Shown here: positions 17,475-26,278 of the stretch, one piece after another
How the letters are laid out: each line of letters starts with the position of its first letter
Numbering within the stretch: the stretch's first letter is position 1
Origin: an uncultured Bizionia sp.
Lineage (GTDB): Bacteria > Bacteroidota > Bacteroidia > Flavobacteriales > Flavobacteriaceae
Assembly: GCA_947496215.1 (NCBI GenBank)
Contig: CANMCF010000006.1
Span: 124,001 to 188,000 of the forward strand
DNA: 64,000 nt
Reading direction: 5' to 3'
Made by a program: the position numbers and the translations under genes
Notes under the pieces: generated by a model
Told to the model about the DNA's origin: nothing
Databases searched by the model: none
The model's input: only the letters and a program-made list of their open reading frames with translations

Positions 17475-18191
17475 TTAGATTTTATGAATAATGAACAGGG
17501 TTGGTCTCTTATGGAGGTCAACCTTTGTTTTTTTCCACTCGTTTGCAGTCATGGTTTTTATGTACTCGGTTGGCAACGTGATGTCACAAGCAACACATAT
17601 ATCAGTATTGCCATTTAAAACACTGCATAGATCCTCCAACATCTTGTTGTTTCTGTATGGTGTTTCAATGAATAATTGTGATTGGTCTTGATCAAAGGAC
17701 AAGCGTTCCAGTCTTTTTAGTTCTTGTTTGCGTTCTCCTTTGTCTATTGGTAGATAACCGTTGAAGGCAAAACTTTGGCCATTCATGCCAGAGCCCATCA
17801 TGGCAAGTAGTATAGAAGATGGGCCTACCAGCGGAATGACTTTTATGTTGTTTCTATGTGCAATCTTCACTATGTCTGCCCCAGGATCTGCAACACCTGG
17901 ACAACCAGCTTCGGAAATGACTCCGATGTTGATGCCTTTCTTGCAAGGTTCCAGATAGCCTGGGAGTTCACTTGCGTCTGTGAATTTATTGAGAGGAAAT
18001 AGGGTTAAAGATGATTGTTGCTTGCCAGAACTTATCTTTTTGATGAATCGCCTAGCTGTCTTTTCGTTTTCGACAATGTATATATCTGTTTGTTCTATGA
18101 TCTTTTTTACTGTTAAAGGTAATACGTTCAAAGGTTCCGTATCCCCCAAAGTTGTGGGGATAAGATATAATTTTCCAAGTTGATTTTCCAT
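17475..18191 (-). CDS. SAM-dependent tetrapyrrole-methylase family protein, RsmI-like
   Basis: A 238-residue cytoplasmic protein starting LGKLYLIPTTLGDTEPLNVLP, the usual opening of the RsmI/tetrapyrrole methylase fold. SEAGCPGVADPGADIV and VIPLVGPSSILLAMMGSGMNGQSFAFNGYLP are the conserved cofactor and core motifs. RsmI methylates the 2'-O of C1402 in 16S rRNA; this is a shorter, divergent flavobacterial form, so an rRNA target is likely but not certain. It shares one base with the end of the sugar dehydrogenase gene upstream. Confidence 0.85.
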   Translation of the reverse strand: MENQLGKLYLIPTTLGDTEPLNVLPLTVKKIIEQTDIYIVENEKTARRFIKKISSGKQQSSLTLFPLNKFTDASELPGYLEPCKKGINIGVISEAGCPGVADPGADIVKIAHRNNIKVIPLVGPSSILLAMMGSGMNGQSFAFNGYLPIDKGERKQELKRLERLSFDQDQSQLFIETPYRNNKMLEDLCSVLNGNTDICVACDITLPTEYIKTMTANEWKKTKVDLHKRPTLFIIHKI

Positions 18192-19561
18192 TAATTGATA
18201 ATTAGTTTTCTAATCGCCTTTTCACCATTTCCAGTTGAAACCTCTATCAAGTACAATCCACTAGGAATCTTACTTGTCGAAATGCTTAATTGTGCTGTAT
18301 TGTTAGGTTTAGTCTTTTTAATTGTTTTGCCTCGAACGGTATAAATCGTAACGGATTCGATGTTTCTATATTGCAATGGGAAGCGAATGTTTACAATGTT
18401 GTTGGATGGATTTGGGTACATTTCGAAATGTAAGCCCTCGTTTTCTGGAACATTCAAATTAGGATCCAAAATCTTATATACCCTTCCATTTCCAGCAATA
18501 TACAACTCCCCGTTTATATCCTCTCCAAATGTAGTCCAAAATTGTGTAATATTAGGAGTTTGGAAAGTCATATTCCAAATTCCTGAATTTTCCGTTAGAA
18601 TACCTATCTCATTGCTGCAATAATCTGCAAAGAAGTATTTGCCATAAAAACTGGGGTACATGCTGCCTCTGTACAGGTAACCTCCGGTAACGGAGCATCT
18701 ACCATTAGCCAAGGCATAATCGGCAACTGGCATTACGGTATTACTGAATGCTGGGCAACTTCCATCATTGTTATATGGAGCATTGCCTTCATAACATCTC
18801 CACCCGTAATTGTCTCCAGGTGTTCCAGACCCCACTACTTTGTCTATTTCTTCGAAGGCATTTTGCCCAACATCGGCAATCCATAAATCACCGTTCAATG
18901 TATCGAAAGACAACTTCCAGGGATTTCTAAGGCCAATGGCATATATTTCAGGAGAGCCACCAGAATTTGCATATGGATTGTCTGCCGGAATATCGTAAGT
19001 CGATCCATCGACGTCAATTCTCAATATCTTGCCTAATAAGGTGTTTGTGTTCTGAGATCTATTCCCTGGGTCTCCAGCAGAACCACCATCACCAGTGGCA
19101 ATGTAGAGGTAACCATCTGGTCCAAATGTAATCTTACCTCCATTGTGATTTGAGTAGGGTTGCGTTATCGTTAACAATATAGTAGCTGAGGTGTTGGCCA
19201 CATCGGGGTTTGAGCTTACTGTATATCTCGATATCACGGTGTTTCCGGAGTTATTGGTATAATTTACATAGAATCGACCAGAAGAGGAATAATCGGGAGC
19301 GAAAGCCAAACCCAACAATCCACGTTCACCACCGGAGCTAACCAAGTTATCGATGTCTAGGAAAGGGGTTGGATTCGCTGAGCCATCTGCATTCAATATC
19401 TTGATGACACCTCCTTGTTCCACTATGAAGAGTCTATCGTCTCCTGCGTGTGCAATTTCCACGGGACTTGAAAATATGGGACCAAAAGTTTCCAATGATA
19501 CGGTTTGAGAAAAGCTTAGGTAGGATAATACGATGAAGAGACCAATGTGTAATTTTTTCAT
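18191..19561 (-). CDS. PQQ-dependent sugar dehydrogenase-like protein with T9SS sorting domain
   Basis: A 456-residue secreted protein with a signal peptide (to about FSQT). The six-bladed glucose/sorbosone dehydrogenase fold is seen in IAHAGDDRLFIVEQGGVIKI, RGLLGLAFAPDY, SNHNGGKITFGPDGYLYIATGDGG, GLRNPWKLSFD and DNYGWRCYEG. A C-terminal type A sorting domain follows: FEMYPNPSNNIVNI, ending with GEKAIRKLIIN. It should be exported by the type IX system and either anchored to or released from the surface. The family oxidises sugars with PQQ, but substrate and PQQ dependence are inferred. Confidence 0.9.
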   Translation of the reverse strand: MKKLHIGLFIVLSYLSFSQTVSLETFGPIFSSPVEIAHAGDDRLFIVEQGGVIKILNADGSANPTPFLDIDNLVSSGGERGLLGLAFAPDYSSSGRFYVNYTNNSGNTVISRYTVSSNPDVANTSATILLTITQPYSNHNGGKITFGPDGYLYIATGDGGSAGDPGNRSQNTNTLLGKILRIDVDGSTYDIPADNPYANSGGSPEIYAIGLRNPWKLSFDTLNGDLWIADVGQNAFEEIDKVVGSGTPGDNYGWRCYEGNAPYNNDGSCPAFSNTVMPVADYALANGRCSVTGGYLYRGSMYPSFYGKYFFADYCSNEIGILTENSGIWNMTFQTPNITQFWTTFGEDINGELYIAGNGRVYKILDPNLNVPENEGLHFEMYPNPSNNIVNIRFPLQYRNIESVTIYTVRGKTIKKTKPNNTAQLSISTSKIPSGLYLIEVSTGNGEKAIRKLIIN

Positions 19562-19605
19562 TTTTGCGTTTTTTAGTAAAGTTAATACTATTTATACGCT
19601 GATTA

Positions 19606-20061
19606 TTAGTAGTTTAGTCTATTTCCTATGATATTGCAAGCTTCATCGAGCATTTTGAAAACGTTGTCAAAACCAGAATCTCCACCATAATATGGGTCTG
19701 GAACGTCAAGGTTTTCGTTGGGAAAACTTTCGTTGAGGATAAGCTTCACCTTGGTTTTGTCCTTGTCGTTATTGGCCAAGGCAAGGATGTTCTTATAATT
19801 GGAATTGTCCATGGCATAGATGTGGTCAAAACGATCAAAATCCAAAGATGTGAATTGACGACCTCTTTGTTTATCTATGTTTATACCATAGTGCCTTGCA
19901 ATGGCAATGGAACGTCTATCTGGTTTTTCACCAATATGATAGTTGCTTGTGCCAGCAGAATCTATGAAAAAGGAATCTTCAGGTAGTTTGGATTGCAATA
20001 TGCCTTCCGCCAAAGGGGAACGACAAATGTTTCCTAAACAAACCATCAGTATCTTGGTCAT
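19606..20061 (-). CDS. Low-molecular-weight protein-tyrosine phosphatase
   Basis: A 151-residue cytoplasmic enzyme. The P-loop CLGNICRS places the nucleophile at C8 and the arginine at R14; the general acid is D122 in VPDPYYGG. Length is typical. It dephosphorylates phosphotyrosine or related phosphoesters. No tyrosine kinase gene lies nearby, so its partner is not known. The 40-bp gap to dnaA suggests cotranscription with it. Confidence 0.93.
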   Translation of the reverse strand: MTKILMVCLGNICRSPLAEGILQSKLPEDSFFIDSAGTSNYHIGEKPDRRSIAIARHYGINIDKQRGRQFTSLDFDRFDHIYAMDNSNYKNILALANNDKDKTKVKLILNESFPNENLDVPDPYYGGDSGFDNVFKMLDEACNIIGNRLNY

Positions 20062-20100
20062 AATGTTATCTGTGAAAAAGGTAGGTTTTAAAAATTAAAT

Positions 20101-21528
20101 CTATACCGAAAGCTTCTTGGTAAGGTCCTCTACATATTTTCTAAACTGCTTGTCTGTGGAAGATAGATTGTCTACTGTTTTGCATGCGTGTAATACAGTA
20201 GCATGATCACGCTTTCCTATTTGAGAACCAATGCTAGCCAAAGAGGCCTTTGTAAATTTCTTTGCAAAGAACATTGCCAATTGCCTTGCTTGTACAATAT
20301 GACGTTTTCTGGTTTTGGATTGCAAAGTGTCCACATCCATTTGAAAATAATCCGATACTACTTTTTGTATGTAGTCTATGGATACTTCCCTTTTGGTGTT
20401 TTTTACAAATTTCTCCACAACTTGTTTTGCAAGTTCGATGTTGATCTCTTTTTTGTTGAAAGACGATTGTGCTATAAGGGATATGATTGCTCCTTCCAGC
20501 TCCCTTATGTTGGACTTGATGTTTTTTGCGACATATTCCACTATGTCATTTGGCATCTCAACACCATCTCTATACAATTTGTTCTTCAAGATGGAAACGC
20601 GAGTTTCGAAATCCGGTGTTTGCAATTCGGCTGACAATCCCCATTTGAAACGGGACAACAAGCGTTGTTCTATGTCTTGCATATCCACTGGAGCCTTGTC
20701 GCTTGTAAGGATGACCTGCTTGCCGTTTTGATGCAAGTGATTGAATATGTGGAAAAAGACATCTTGCGTTCCAGATTTTCCTGAAAGGAACTGTACATCA
20801 TCTATGACTAGTACATCGATAAGTTGATAGAAGTGGATAAAGTCGTTTCTATTGTTCTTCTTTACGGAATCTATGTATTGCTGGGTAAATTTCTCGGCAG
20901 AAATGTACAAGACTGTTTTTTCGGGATATTTATCTTTTATGTTTACACCAATGGCGTGAGCCAAGTGTGTTTTTCCAAGACCCACACCTCCAAATATCAA
21001 CAATGGATTAAAGGATGTTCCTCCTGGTTTTGCTGAGACCGCCAAACCTGCACTTCTTGCAAGACGGTTGGAATCACCTTCAAGGAAATTGTCGAAATTA
21101 TAATTTGGGTTGAGCTGAGATTCAATCTTCACATTGCGAATGCCAGGAATAACAAATGGATTGCGTAATTCAGGATTCTTGTTGTTTAAAGGGACATCTA
21201 CATCTTGTGCTTTTACAGAGCTTCTGTTGGCACTAGGAATCTTTTCTGTGAATGGCTGTTTGTTGCCATAGGTGTTTTCCATTTTTATGATGTAAACCAA
21301 CTTTGCGGTTTCACCCAATTCCTTGGTCAATGCCACTTTTAATATCTTCACATAATGCTCTTCCAGCCACTCGTAGAAAAATTTACTAGGGACTTGTATG
21401 CTCAATGCATTATCTGTAAGCTTCACTGCTATAATTGGTTCAAACCATGTTTTGTAAGCTTGTGGTTGGATATTGTCCTTTATAAAATTTAGACAGTTAT
21501 TCCAGACCGATTGCGCAGTTACACTCAT
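20101..21528 (-). CDS. dnaA: Chromosomal replication initiator protein DnaA
   Basis: A 475-residue protein that opens oriC and loads the replicative helicase. Domain I is at the N-terminus (VWNNCLNFIKDNIQPQAYKTWF), domain III has Walker A GGVGLGKTH at about residues 180-188 and Walker B VLVIDDVQFL, and domain IV carries the DnaA-box binding signature IGKRDHATVLHACKTV near residues 436-452. The divergent thioesterase gene starts 190 bp away. I saw no cluster of TTATCCACA-like boxes in that gap, so this is not clearly the origin. Confidence 0.97.
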   Translation of the reverse strand: MSVTAQSVWNNCLNFIKDNIQPQAYKTWFEPIIAVKLTDNALSIQVPSKFFYEWLEEHYVKILKVALTKELGETAKLVYIIKMENTYGNKQPFTEKIPSANRSSVKAQDVDVPLNNKNPELRNPFVIPGIRNVKIESQLNPNYNFDNFLEGDSNRLARSAGLAVSAKPGGTSFNPLLIFGGVGLGKTHLAHAIGVNIKDKYPEKTVLYISAEKFTQQYIDSVKKNNRNDFIHFYQLIDVLVIDDVQFLSGKSGTQDVFFHIFNHLHQNGKQVILTSDKAPVDMQDIEQRLLSRFKWGLSAELQTPDFETRVSILKNKLYRDGVEMPNDIVEYVAKNIKSNIRELEGAIISLIAQSSFNKKEINIELAKQVVEKFVKNTKREVSIDYIQKVVSDYFQMDVDTLQSKTRKRHIVQARQLAMFFAKKFTKASLASIGSQIGKRDHATVLHACKTVDNLSSTDKQFRKYVEDLTKKLSV

Positions 21529-21718
21529 TTGTTATTAAAAGGCTTTTTATTGTTAGTTGTATGTAGCACAGAATCGGATTAAAAACTATGCTGTTTTATA
21601 GCGTGACAAATATGTGAACAAATTTCTAAAAAAAAAAATCATTTACTATTGAATTTGTAGTTTTTTTTCCCCATGTTTATCTTATCCCTAAGCTACAAAA
21701 AAATAATCAATTACAAGT

Positions 21719-22114
21719 ATGAAAAATGATGAAATAGAAATAAGAGTCAGATATGGAGAAACTGACCAAATGGGAGTGGTTCATCACGGGAACTATGCTT
21801 TATACCTTGAGATGGGACGTATTGAATGGTTGAGGAAATTTGGCCTTTCCTATAAAAGAATGGAAGAAGAAGGTGTTGCTCTTCCAGTTGTTTCAATGCA
21901 ATTGAATTTTAAAAGGTCTGCGTACTATGACGATGTGATAAAGGTGAGGACGAAGCTCAAAAAAAAACCGCTAGTAACGATAGAGTTTGATTACGAAATA
22001 TTGAATGAATCAAATGAAACTATATCTACTGCAAATACGGTCTTGGCTTTTGTGGATTTAAAAACGAATAAACCTATGAGACCTCCTAAATATATTTTGG
22101 ATATTTTAAGTTAA
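21719..22114 (+). CDS. Acyl-CoA thioesterase, 4HBT hotdog family
   Basis: A 131-residue protein with the 4-hydroxybenzoyl-CoA thioesterase signature RYGETDQMGVVHHGNYALYLEMGRIEWLR, in which D16 is the expected catalytic aspartate. It should hydrolyse acyl-CoA thioesters in the cytoplasm, as YbgC-type enzymes do. It is transcribed away from dnaA, an arrangement I recall from other Flavobacteriia, and ends with a 4-bp overlap against the convergent YigZ gene. Confidence 0.92.
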   Translation: MKNDEIEIRVRYGETDQMGVVHHGNYALYLEMGRIEWLRKFGLSYKRMEEEGVALPVVSMQLNFKRSAYYDDVIKVRTKLKKKPLVTIEFDYEILNESNETISTANTVLAFVDLKTNKPMRPPKYILDILS

Positions 22115-22725
22115 CCTTCGAGTGTTTTGATGTCTACTTTGTAAAGGGTGTTGAAAATGGTTTCGATTTCCAGAGCATTTTTCTTTCTGACTGAAATGGA
22201 GATTTGACAATCCAATTCCAGTTTTTGGGCGATTATGTTCAAGTTCTTTTCCTTTATTATTCGCATTACCTTGTTCATATTTGGATAATCGAAAGAAATA
22301 AGGAAATCGATGTTTATCGTACGTTCAATAATTTCAGAGGAATCAAGAGCCATTTGGGCCCCAGTGCGGTAAGCATTGATAAGACCTCCAACTCCCAGCT
22401 TTACACCTCCAAAATACCTGACGACTACTATCAATATGTTGGTAACGTCATAGGACTGTATTTGCCCATAGATGGGCATTCCTGCACTATTGCTTGGTTC
22501 TCCATCGTCATTGGCCCTATATTTTACGAATTCTGTGCCTAATTGATAGGCATAGCACCAGTGTCTTGCCGAGTGGTGTTGTTTCTTTAGGGTGTCTATA
22601 TGGGCTTTTACGTCTTCTTCTTCCGAGATGGGAAAGGCGTAACTGAAAAATTTGCTGTTCCTGTCCTTGAAAAGGACTTCTTCTGAAGACTTTACAATTG
22701 TTTTATATGTATCTTTCTCTTCCAA
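22111..22725 (-). CDS. YigZ/IMPACT family protein
   Basis: A 204-residue cytoplasmic protein. The UPF0029 N-terminal domain contains HHSARHWCYAYQLG, RANDDGEPSNSAGMPI and VRYFGGVKLGVGGLINAYRTGA, all conserved in the YigZ/IMPACT family, and a DUF1949-like C-terminal ferredoxin fold follows. The family is linked to ribosome or translation control but its biochemical role is not settled. It leads into a tight minus-strand cluster with the EamA and HAD genes. Confidence 0.92.
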   Translation of the reverse strand: MEEKDTYKTIVKSSEEVLFKDRNSKFFSYAFPISEEEDVKAHIDTLKKQHHSARHWCYAYQLGTEFVKYRANDDGEPSNSAGMPIYGQIQSYDVTNILIVVVRYFGGVKLGVGGLINAYRTGAQMALDSSEIIERTINIDFLISFDYPNMNKVMRIIKEKNLNIIAQKLELDCQISISVRKKNALEIETIFNTLYKVDIKTLEG

Positions 22726-22726
22726 A

Positions 22727-23587
22727 TTATGTGCTTGCTACTAATATTATGCTTATTATGGCTAGGCCTATGCCGAACCAATTTTTTTTGATCAATTTCT
22801 CGTTGAAAACGACAATCCCCAATAGCGTTGAAATCATGACGATGGCGACGTTGTTAATGGTAAATACCGTAGAGCTGTTCAGGTTTTGATTTTGTAGCGC
22901 CTTCAATAGGTAAATTATGGAAAAGTAGTTTGGAACACCCAAAAGAATGCCACCCAAGACATTTTTCCACTCAAATGCAAAATCCTTCTTAATTACCAAT
23001 GTGACCATCCCTATCAATCCTGCAAAACTGAAAACGACTGCAGAAAAATAGGGGATTTCCTCAGAAGAAACATAATTGGTCTCCATATATTTTATAAAGG
23101 TGTCTATGATTCCAGAACCTACGAACAGGAGAATGGGGTAAATCAAAGTTCTTTTGTTCAAGGATGTCTTACTGCTTTTGGGCCTGACGGAAGTAAAGTA
23201 CACGGCCAAAAGAGCAATGATGATTCCGAACACTTTAAATATGCCCAGATGCTCCTTGTAGACTATGACTGCGAACAATATTGGAACCACAACGGACATC
23301 TTGCCAGCTACAGATGCCACGGATAGCCCATTTTTTTGAGACGTAAGAGCCATTATGTTGAAAATAAAAATGAATAATAATCCCAATAAGATGGCTCCAA
23401 GAAACCATTGTTTTTCTGGAATGTGGGCAAAACTCACATTACCTTCAAAGAACCAAAATCCGCAAGAGGCAGCAACGACATAGTTTACAATTATGGCATG
23501 TAACGTGTTGATGTTGTATTTCTCGAAGTATTTGAAAAACACATATAGAGAACTTGAAAATGATATGCTGAGAATTAGATTAATCAA
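22727..23587 (-). CDS. EamA/DMT-type membrane transporter
   Basis: A 286-residue protein with about ten hydrophobic helices in two repeated halves, typical of the drug/metabolite transporter superfamily. The end-of-repeat helix FAVIVYKEHLGIFKVFGIIIALLAVYFT and its counterpart LLGIVVFNEKLIKKNWFGIGLAIISIILV carry the usual E-x-L motif. It sits in the inner membrane; the solute is unknown. It overlaps the HAD gene by 4 bp and is 1 bp from the YigZ gene, so the group is likely an operon. Confidence 0.9.
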   Translation of the reverse strand: MINLILSISFSSSLYVFFKYFEKYNINTLHAIIVNYVVAASCGFWFFEGNVSFAHIPEKQWFLGAILLGLLFIFIFNIMALTSQKNGLSVASVAGKMSVVVPILFAVIVYKEHLGIFKVFGIIIALLAVYFTSVRPKSSKTSLNKRTLIYPILLFVGSGIIDTFIKYMETNYVSSEEIPYFSAVVFSFAGLIGMVTLVIKKDFAFEWKNVLGGILLGVPNYFSIIYLLKALQNQNLNSSTVFTINNVAIVMISTLLGIVVFNEKLIKKNWFGIGLAIISIILVAST

Positions 23588-24207
23588 AACAAATCACTTT
23601 TAACCTTGAACAAGTCAATGATGTCATCATTCTTCGGGTCGTTGTTCCAAACGTTAAGACCTAGTTTGGATGCAGCATCAGTGTTTTCTTTGGTATCGTC
23701 TATAAAGAGACATTCTTCAGCTTCAAGGCTATTCTCATTCAAAACGAATTCATAGATATCTGCATTGGGTTTTCTCAATTGTATTTCATGTGACAAATAG
23801 AAGGCATCGAAGCAATCTTTGAATTCTTCGTAAAAGGGGATGTTTTTTTTTATGCTATCTATATGCAATGCATTGGTGTTGCTCAATAAGATGAGCTTGT
23901 ACTTCTTGTCTTCGGACAACTGTCTTATGAAATCCAATCTGCGTGGAGGAAAATCACATAGAATGTAGTTCCAAGCCTCTATTACATCTGCTTCGGAAAG
24001 CTTTGGGAAGTTGTCGCAATAAAATTCCAAAAACTCACTTGTGGACATGAAGCCTTGTTCATACAAGGCATTTATGGCAATTATATCTTCAGAAAAGTCA
24101 TCTATTTCAAATAATTCCAACATATTTGTTCTTGAACCTTCCTTGTCAAGGTTTATAAATACATCTCCAAAATCGAATATTATGGTTTTTATCATGGTTT
24201 TTCCCAA
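23584..24207 (-). CDS. HAD-family hydrolase
   Basis: A 207-residue cytoplasmic protein. HAD motif I appears as FDFGDVFINLD, motif II as LILLSNTN, the lysine in LSHEIQLRKPNADIYEF and motif IV as CLFIDDTKENTDAA. All four are intact, indicating a working phosphatase of the YihX/epoxide-hydrolase-like type. The substrate, probably a small phosphorylated metabolite, cannot be read. Its start lies 14 bp from the ribD stop; riboflavin synthesis in many bacteria needs a HAD phosphatase for the ribD product, so a link is possible but unproven. Confidence 0.9.
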   Translation of the reverse strand: MGKTMIKTIIFDFGDVFINLDKEGSRTNMLELFEIDDFSEDIIAINALYEQGFMSTSEFLEFYCDNFPKLSEADVIEAWNYILCDFPPRRLDFIRQLSEDKKYKLILLSNTNALHIDSIKKNIPFYEEFKDCFDAFYLSHEIQLRKPNADIYEFVLNENSLEAEECLFIDDTKENTDAASKLGLNVWNNDPKNDDIIDLFKVKSDLF

Positions 24208-24221
24208 ACGAGTGGGAGTTT

Positions 24222-25268
24222 TTAAAGGTTATTACTATATAATCTAAGTGTATCTTCCAATATCTTTTCTTCAGAAATCAAATGTCCAGAAAAATTTGGG
24301 GCTTTTATGCCTTCGTTGAATTTGATGGTACCTGTGAATACACGAGCTTCATCCCAAAGATTCTCATCTATGAATGTTTGAAGCATTCTTGCTCCACCTT
24401 CTACGATGACAGAATTGATGTCACGGTCGTATAGGACGTTGCAAATTTGCGCAGCTATGCTTTCATTGGCTTCGAAGTCTATTGTTTCGATATCTGCTTT
24501 AGAATTCTTGGGATTAAGCTTTGAGCTTATCACGATGGTTTTGGCTTCAGCATTGAAAATGGAAGCATTGGCATCTAATTTCAAATCTTTGTCCAAAACG
24601 ATGCGAGTTGGATTTTGTCCAGTCCAATCACGTGCTGTCAAACTCGGGTTGTCTTGTAAAACTGTATTGGTCCCAGTTAGGATGGCTTGCTCCTCTGTGC
24701 GCCATTTATGTACCAATTGGCGAGATAGGTAATTGGTAATCCAAACTGGCTTTCTTTCCTTTTTGGATTTTGGAGCTATGAAACCATCATTGGTTTCTGC
24801 CCATTTCAATATGATGTAAGGTCGCTTTCTATCGTGAAATGCAAAGAATCGTTTATGGTGAGCCTTGCAAGCTTCTTCCAAGACACCGATGATCACCTTG
24901 CAGCCATTGTTTTGAAGCTTTAGGATACCTCTTCCAGCAACCTTGCTATGCGTGTCCATAGTACCGATTACTATGTTGGGAATGTCGTTTGCAATTATTA
25001 AATCACTACAAGGAGGTGTTTTTCCAAAATGAGAGCAAGGTTCCAACGTTACATAGAGTGTAGATTTCTTTAAGAGGGGTTTGTCTTTTACACTATTTAT
25101 GGCATTCACTTCTGCATGGTTGCCACCATAAGCACTAGTATAACCCTCGCCAATGATCTTGTCATCGTACACGATGACACTGCCGACCATTGGGTTTGGT
25201 CTAGCGCTCCCCAAGGCATTTTTGGCAATTTCAATACAGCGTTTTATGTAAGTTTCGTGAGATGTCAA
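24222..25268 (-). CDS. ribD: Bifunctional riboflavin deaminase/reductase RibD
   Basis: A 348-residue cytoplasmic enzyme with two fused domains. The N-terminal deaminase has the zinc site HAEVN (H51, E53) and PCSHFGKTPPCSDL (C78, C87). The C-terminal reductase, from about residue 150, contains PYIILKWAETNDGFIA and VIVEGGARMLQTFID. It catalyses the deamination and side-chain reduction steps toward lumazine. Next to a HAD phosphatase, which may serve the same pathway. Confidence 0.95.
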   Translation of the reverse strand: MTSHETYIKRCIEIAKNALGSARPNPMVGSVIVYDDKIIGEGYTSAYGGNHAEVNAINSVKDKPLLKKSTLYVTLEPCSHFGKTPPCSDLIIANDIPNIVIGTMDTHSKVAGRGILKLQNNGCKVIIGVLEEACKAHHKRFFAFHDRKRPYIILKWAETNDGFIAPKSKKERKPVWITNYLSRQLVHKWRTEEQAILTGTNTVLQDNPSLTARDWTGQNPTRIVLDKDLKLDANASIFNAEAKTIVISSKLNPKNSKADIETIDFEANESIAAQICNVLYDRDINSVIVEGGARMLQTFIDENLWDEARVFTGTIKFNEGIKAPNFSGHLISEEKILEDTLRLYSNNL

Positions 25269-25270
25269 TG

Positions 25271-25726
25271 CTAAAGTTTAATTTTCACATCTTCTGTTCT
25301 ATCTATGTCATATGTATGGGAGAAACCTAGGACTTTGTATTCGATCACTCCCAGATATTGCACTTTGATCTTTTGATTTAAAATGCTATTGAACACACTC
25401 TCAAGAGTATTGGTGTTTAATATTCTCTTTGAGGGGATGTTGGCTTGCAATGGAATTGAAAATTCCTCTTTGGCTGGGACTTCAAAGGATTCGGAAGAAA
25501 TAGTGGTCATTTCCTCATCATTTACGAATACTTTGATCCCTTCGGATTTCAATTCTCCTCCGATGTCGTTTGGGTTAAGAAAAAAGGCATCTGCACTTAA
25601 TGTAATGTGCTCCGAAGTGGACTCTACGATCTTAATGTTTTCAATTCTTAAGAACTCTGGTTTTTCGTTGACAGAACAGCTTAAAAGACCAATGGCAATT
25701 GTTGATAACATTATAAATTTCTTCAT
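25271..25726 (-). CDS. Lipoprotein with LEA-14/WHy-like domain
   Basis: About 151 residues from the ATG at 25726 (MKKFIMLSTIAIGLLSC), with a clear lipobox LLSC. The mature part has the beta-sandwich pattern of LEA type 2 proteins: ILSADAFFLNPNDIGGELKSEGIKVFVND and IPLQANIPSKRIL. It probably sits at the inner face of the outer membrane. Function unknown. It ends 3 bp before the ribD start, so it may be transcribed with it. An upstream ATG at 25747 would add seven residues. Confidence 0.78.
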   Translation of the reverse strand: MKKFIMLSTIAIGLLSCSVNEKPEFLRIENIKIVESTSEHITLSADAFFLNPNDIGGELKSEGIKVFVNDEEMTTISSESFEVPAKEEFSIPLQANIPSKRILNTNTLESVFNSILNQKIKVQYLGVIEYKVLGFSHTYDIDRTEDVKIKL

Positions 25727-25780
25727 CGTACATTTTTTATATTTCATGTATCTTCACTTGCGTAAAAATAGTATAATAAA

Positions 25781-26272
25781 GTGAGCAAAAATAATATTGT
25801 CATAAGAGAAATCCAAGCAGGGGACAATACTCAAATGGAAGCTGTCATCAGAGCTTGTTTTTCCGAGTTTGAATTGCCTTTGGTGGGAACAGCGTATGAA
25901 GATGATGAAACTCCAAAAATGTTTGAAGCCTACCAGAATGAGAACGACATCTATTATGTCGTTGAAGAGAATGGTGAAATCATAGGAGGAGGAGGTGTAA
26001 AGCCATTAAAAGATTTTGAGGCAGATGTGTGCGAGATTCAAAAAATGTATTCATCTCCAAAAATGAGAGGGAGGGGGTTTGGGAAATTGCTATTCGAAAA
26101 ATGCTTGGAATCGGCAAAAGCTTTGGACTACAAGCAATGTTATTTGGAATCTGCCTCACAACTCAAGGCAGCAATACATATTTACGAAAAGTATGGTTTT
26201 AGGCATTTGGAAGAGCCTCTTGGCAACACAGGGCATTTTTCCTGTGGTGTTTGGATGATAAAAGACTTATGA
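25781..26272 (+). CDS. GNAT family N-acetyltransferase
   Basis: A 163-residue protein with a GTG start. Motif A is EIQKMYSSPKMRGRGFGKLLFEKCL, with the R-G-x-G-F/G pattern, and motif B is ESASQLKAAIHIYEKYGFRHL. The N-terminal part VIREIQAGDNTQMEAVIRACF follows the family. Substrate unknown. prmC begins 6 bp downstream, so the two may be read together. Confidence 0.88.
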   Translation: MSKNNIVIREIQAGDNTQMEAVIRACFSEFELPLVGTAYEDDETPKMFEAYQNENDIYYVVEENGEIIGGGGVKPLKDFEADVCEIQKMYSSPKMRGRGFGKLLFEKCLESAKALDYKQCYLESASQLKAAIHIYEKYGFRHLEEPLGNTGHFSCGVWMIKDL

Positions 26273-26278
26273 TAACAC

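Noticed and set aside
21529-21718. Replication origin next to dnaA
   Set aside because: I found no TTATCCACA-like boxes or AT-rich unwinding repeats beyond the general base composition; in Bacteroidota the origin is often elsewhere.
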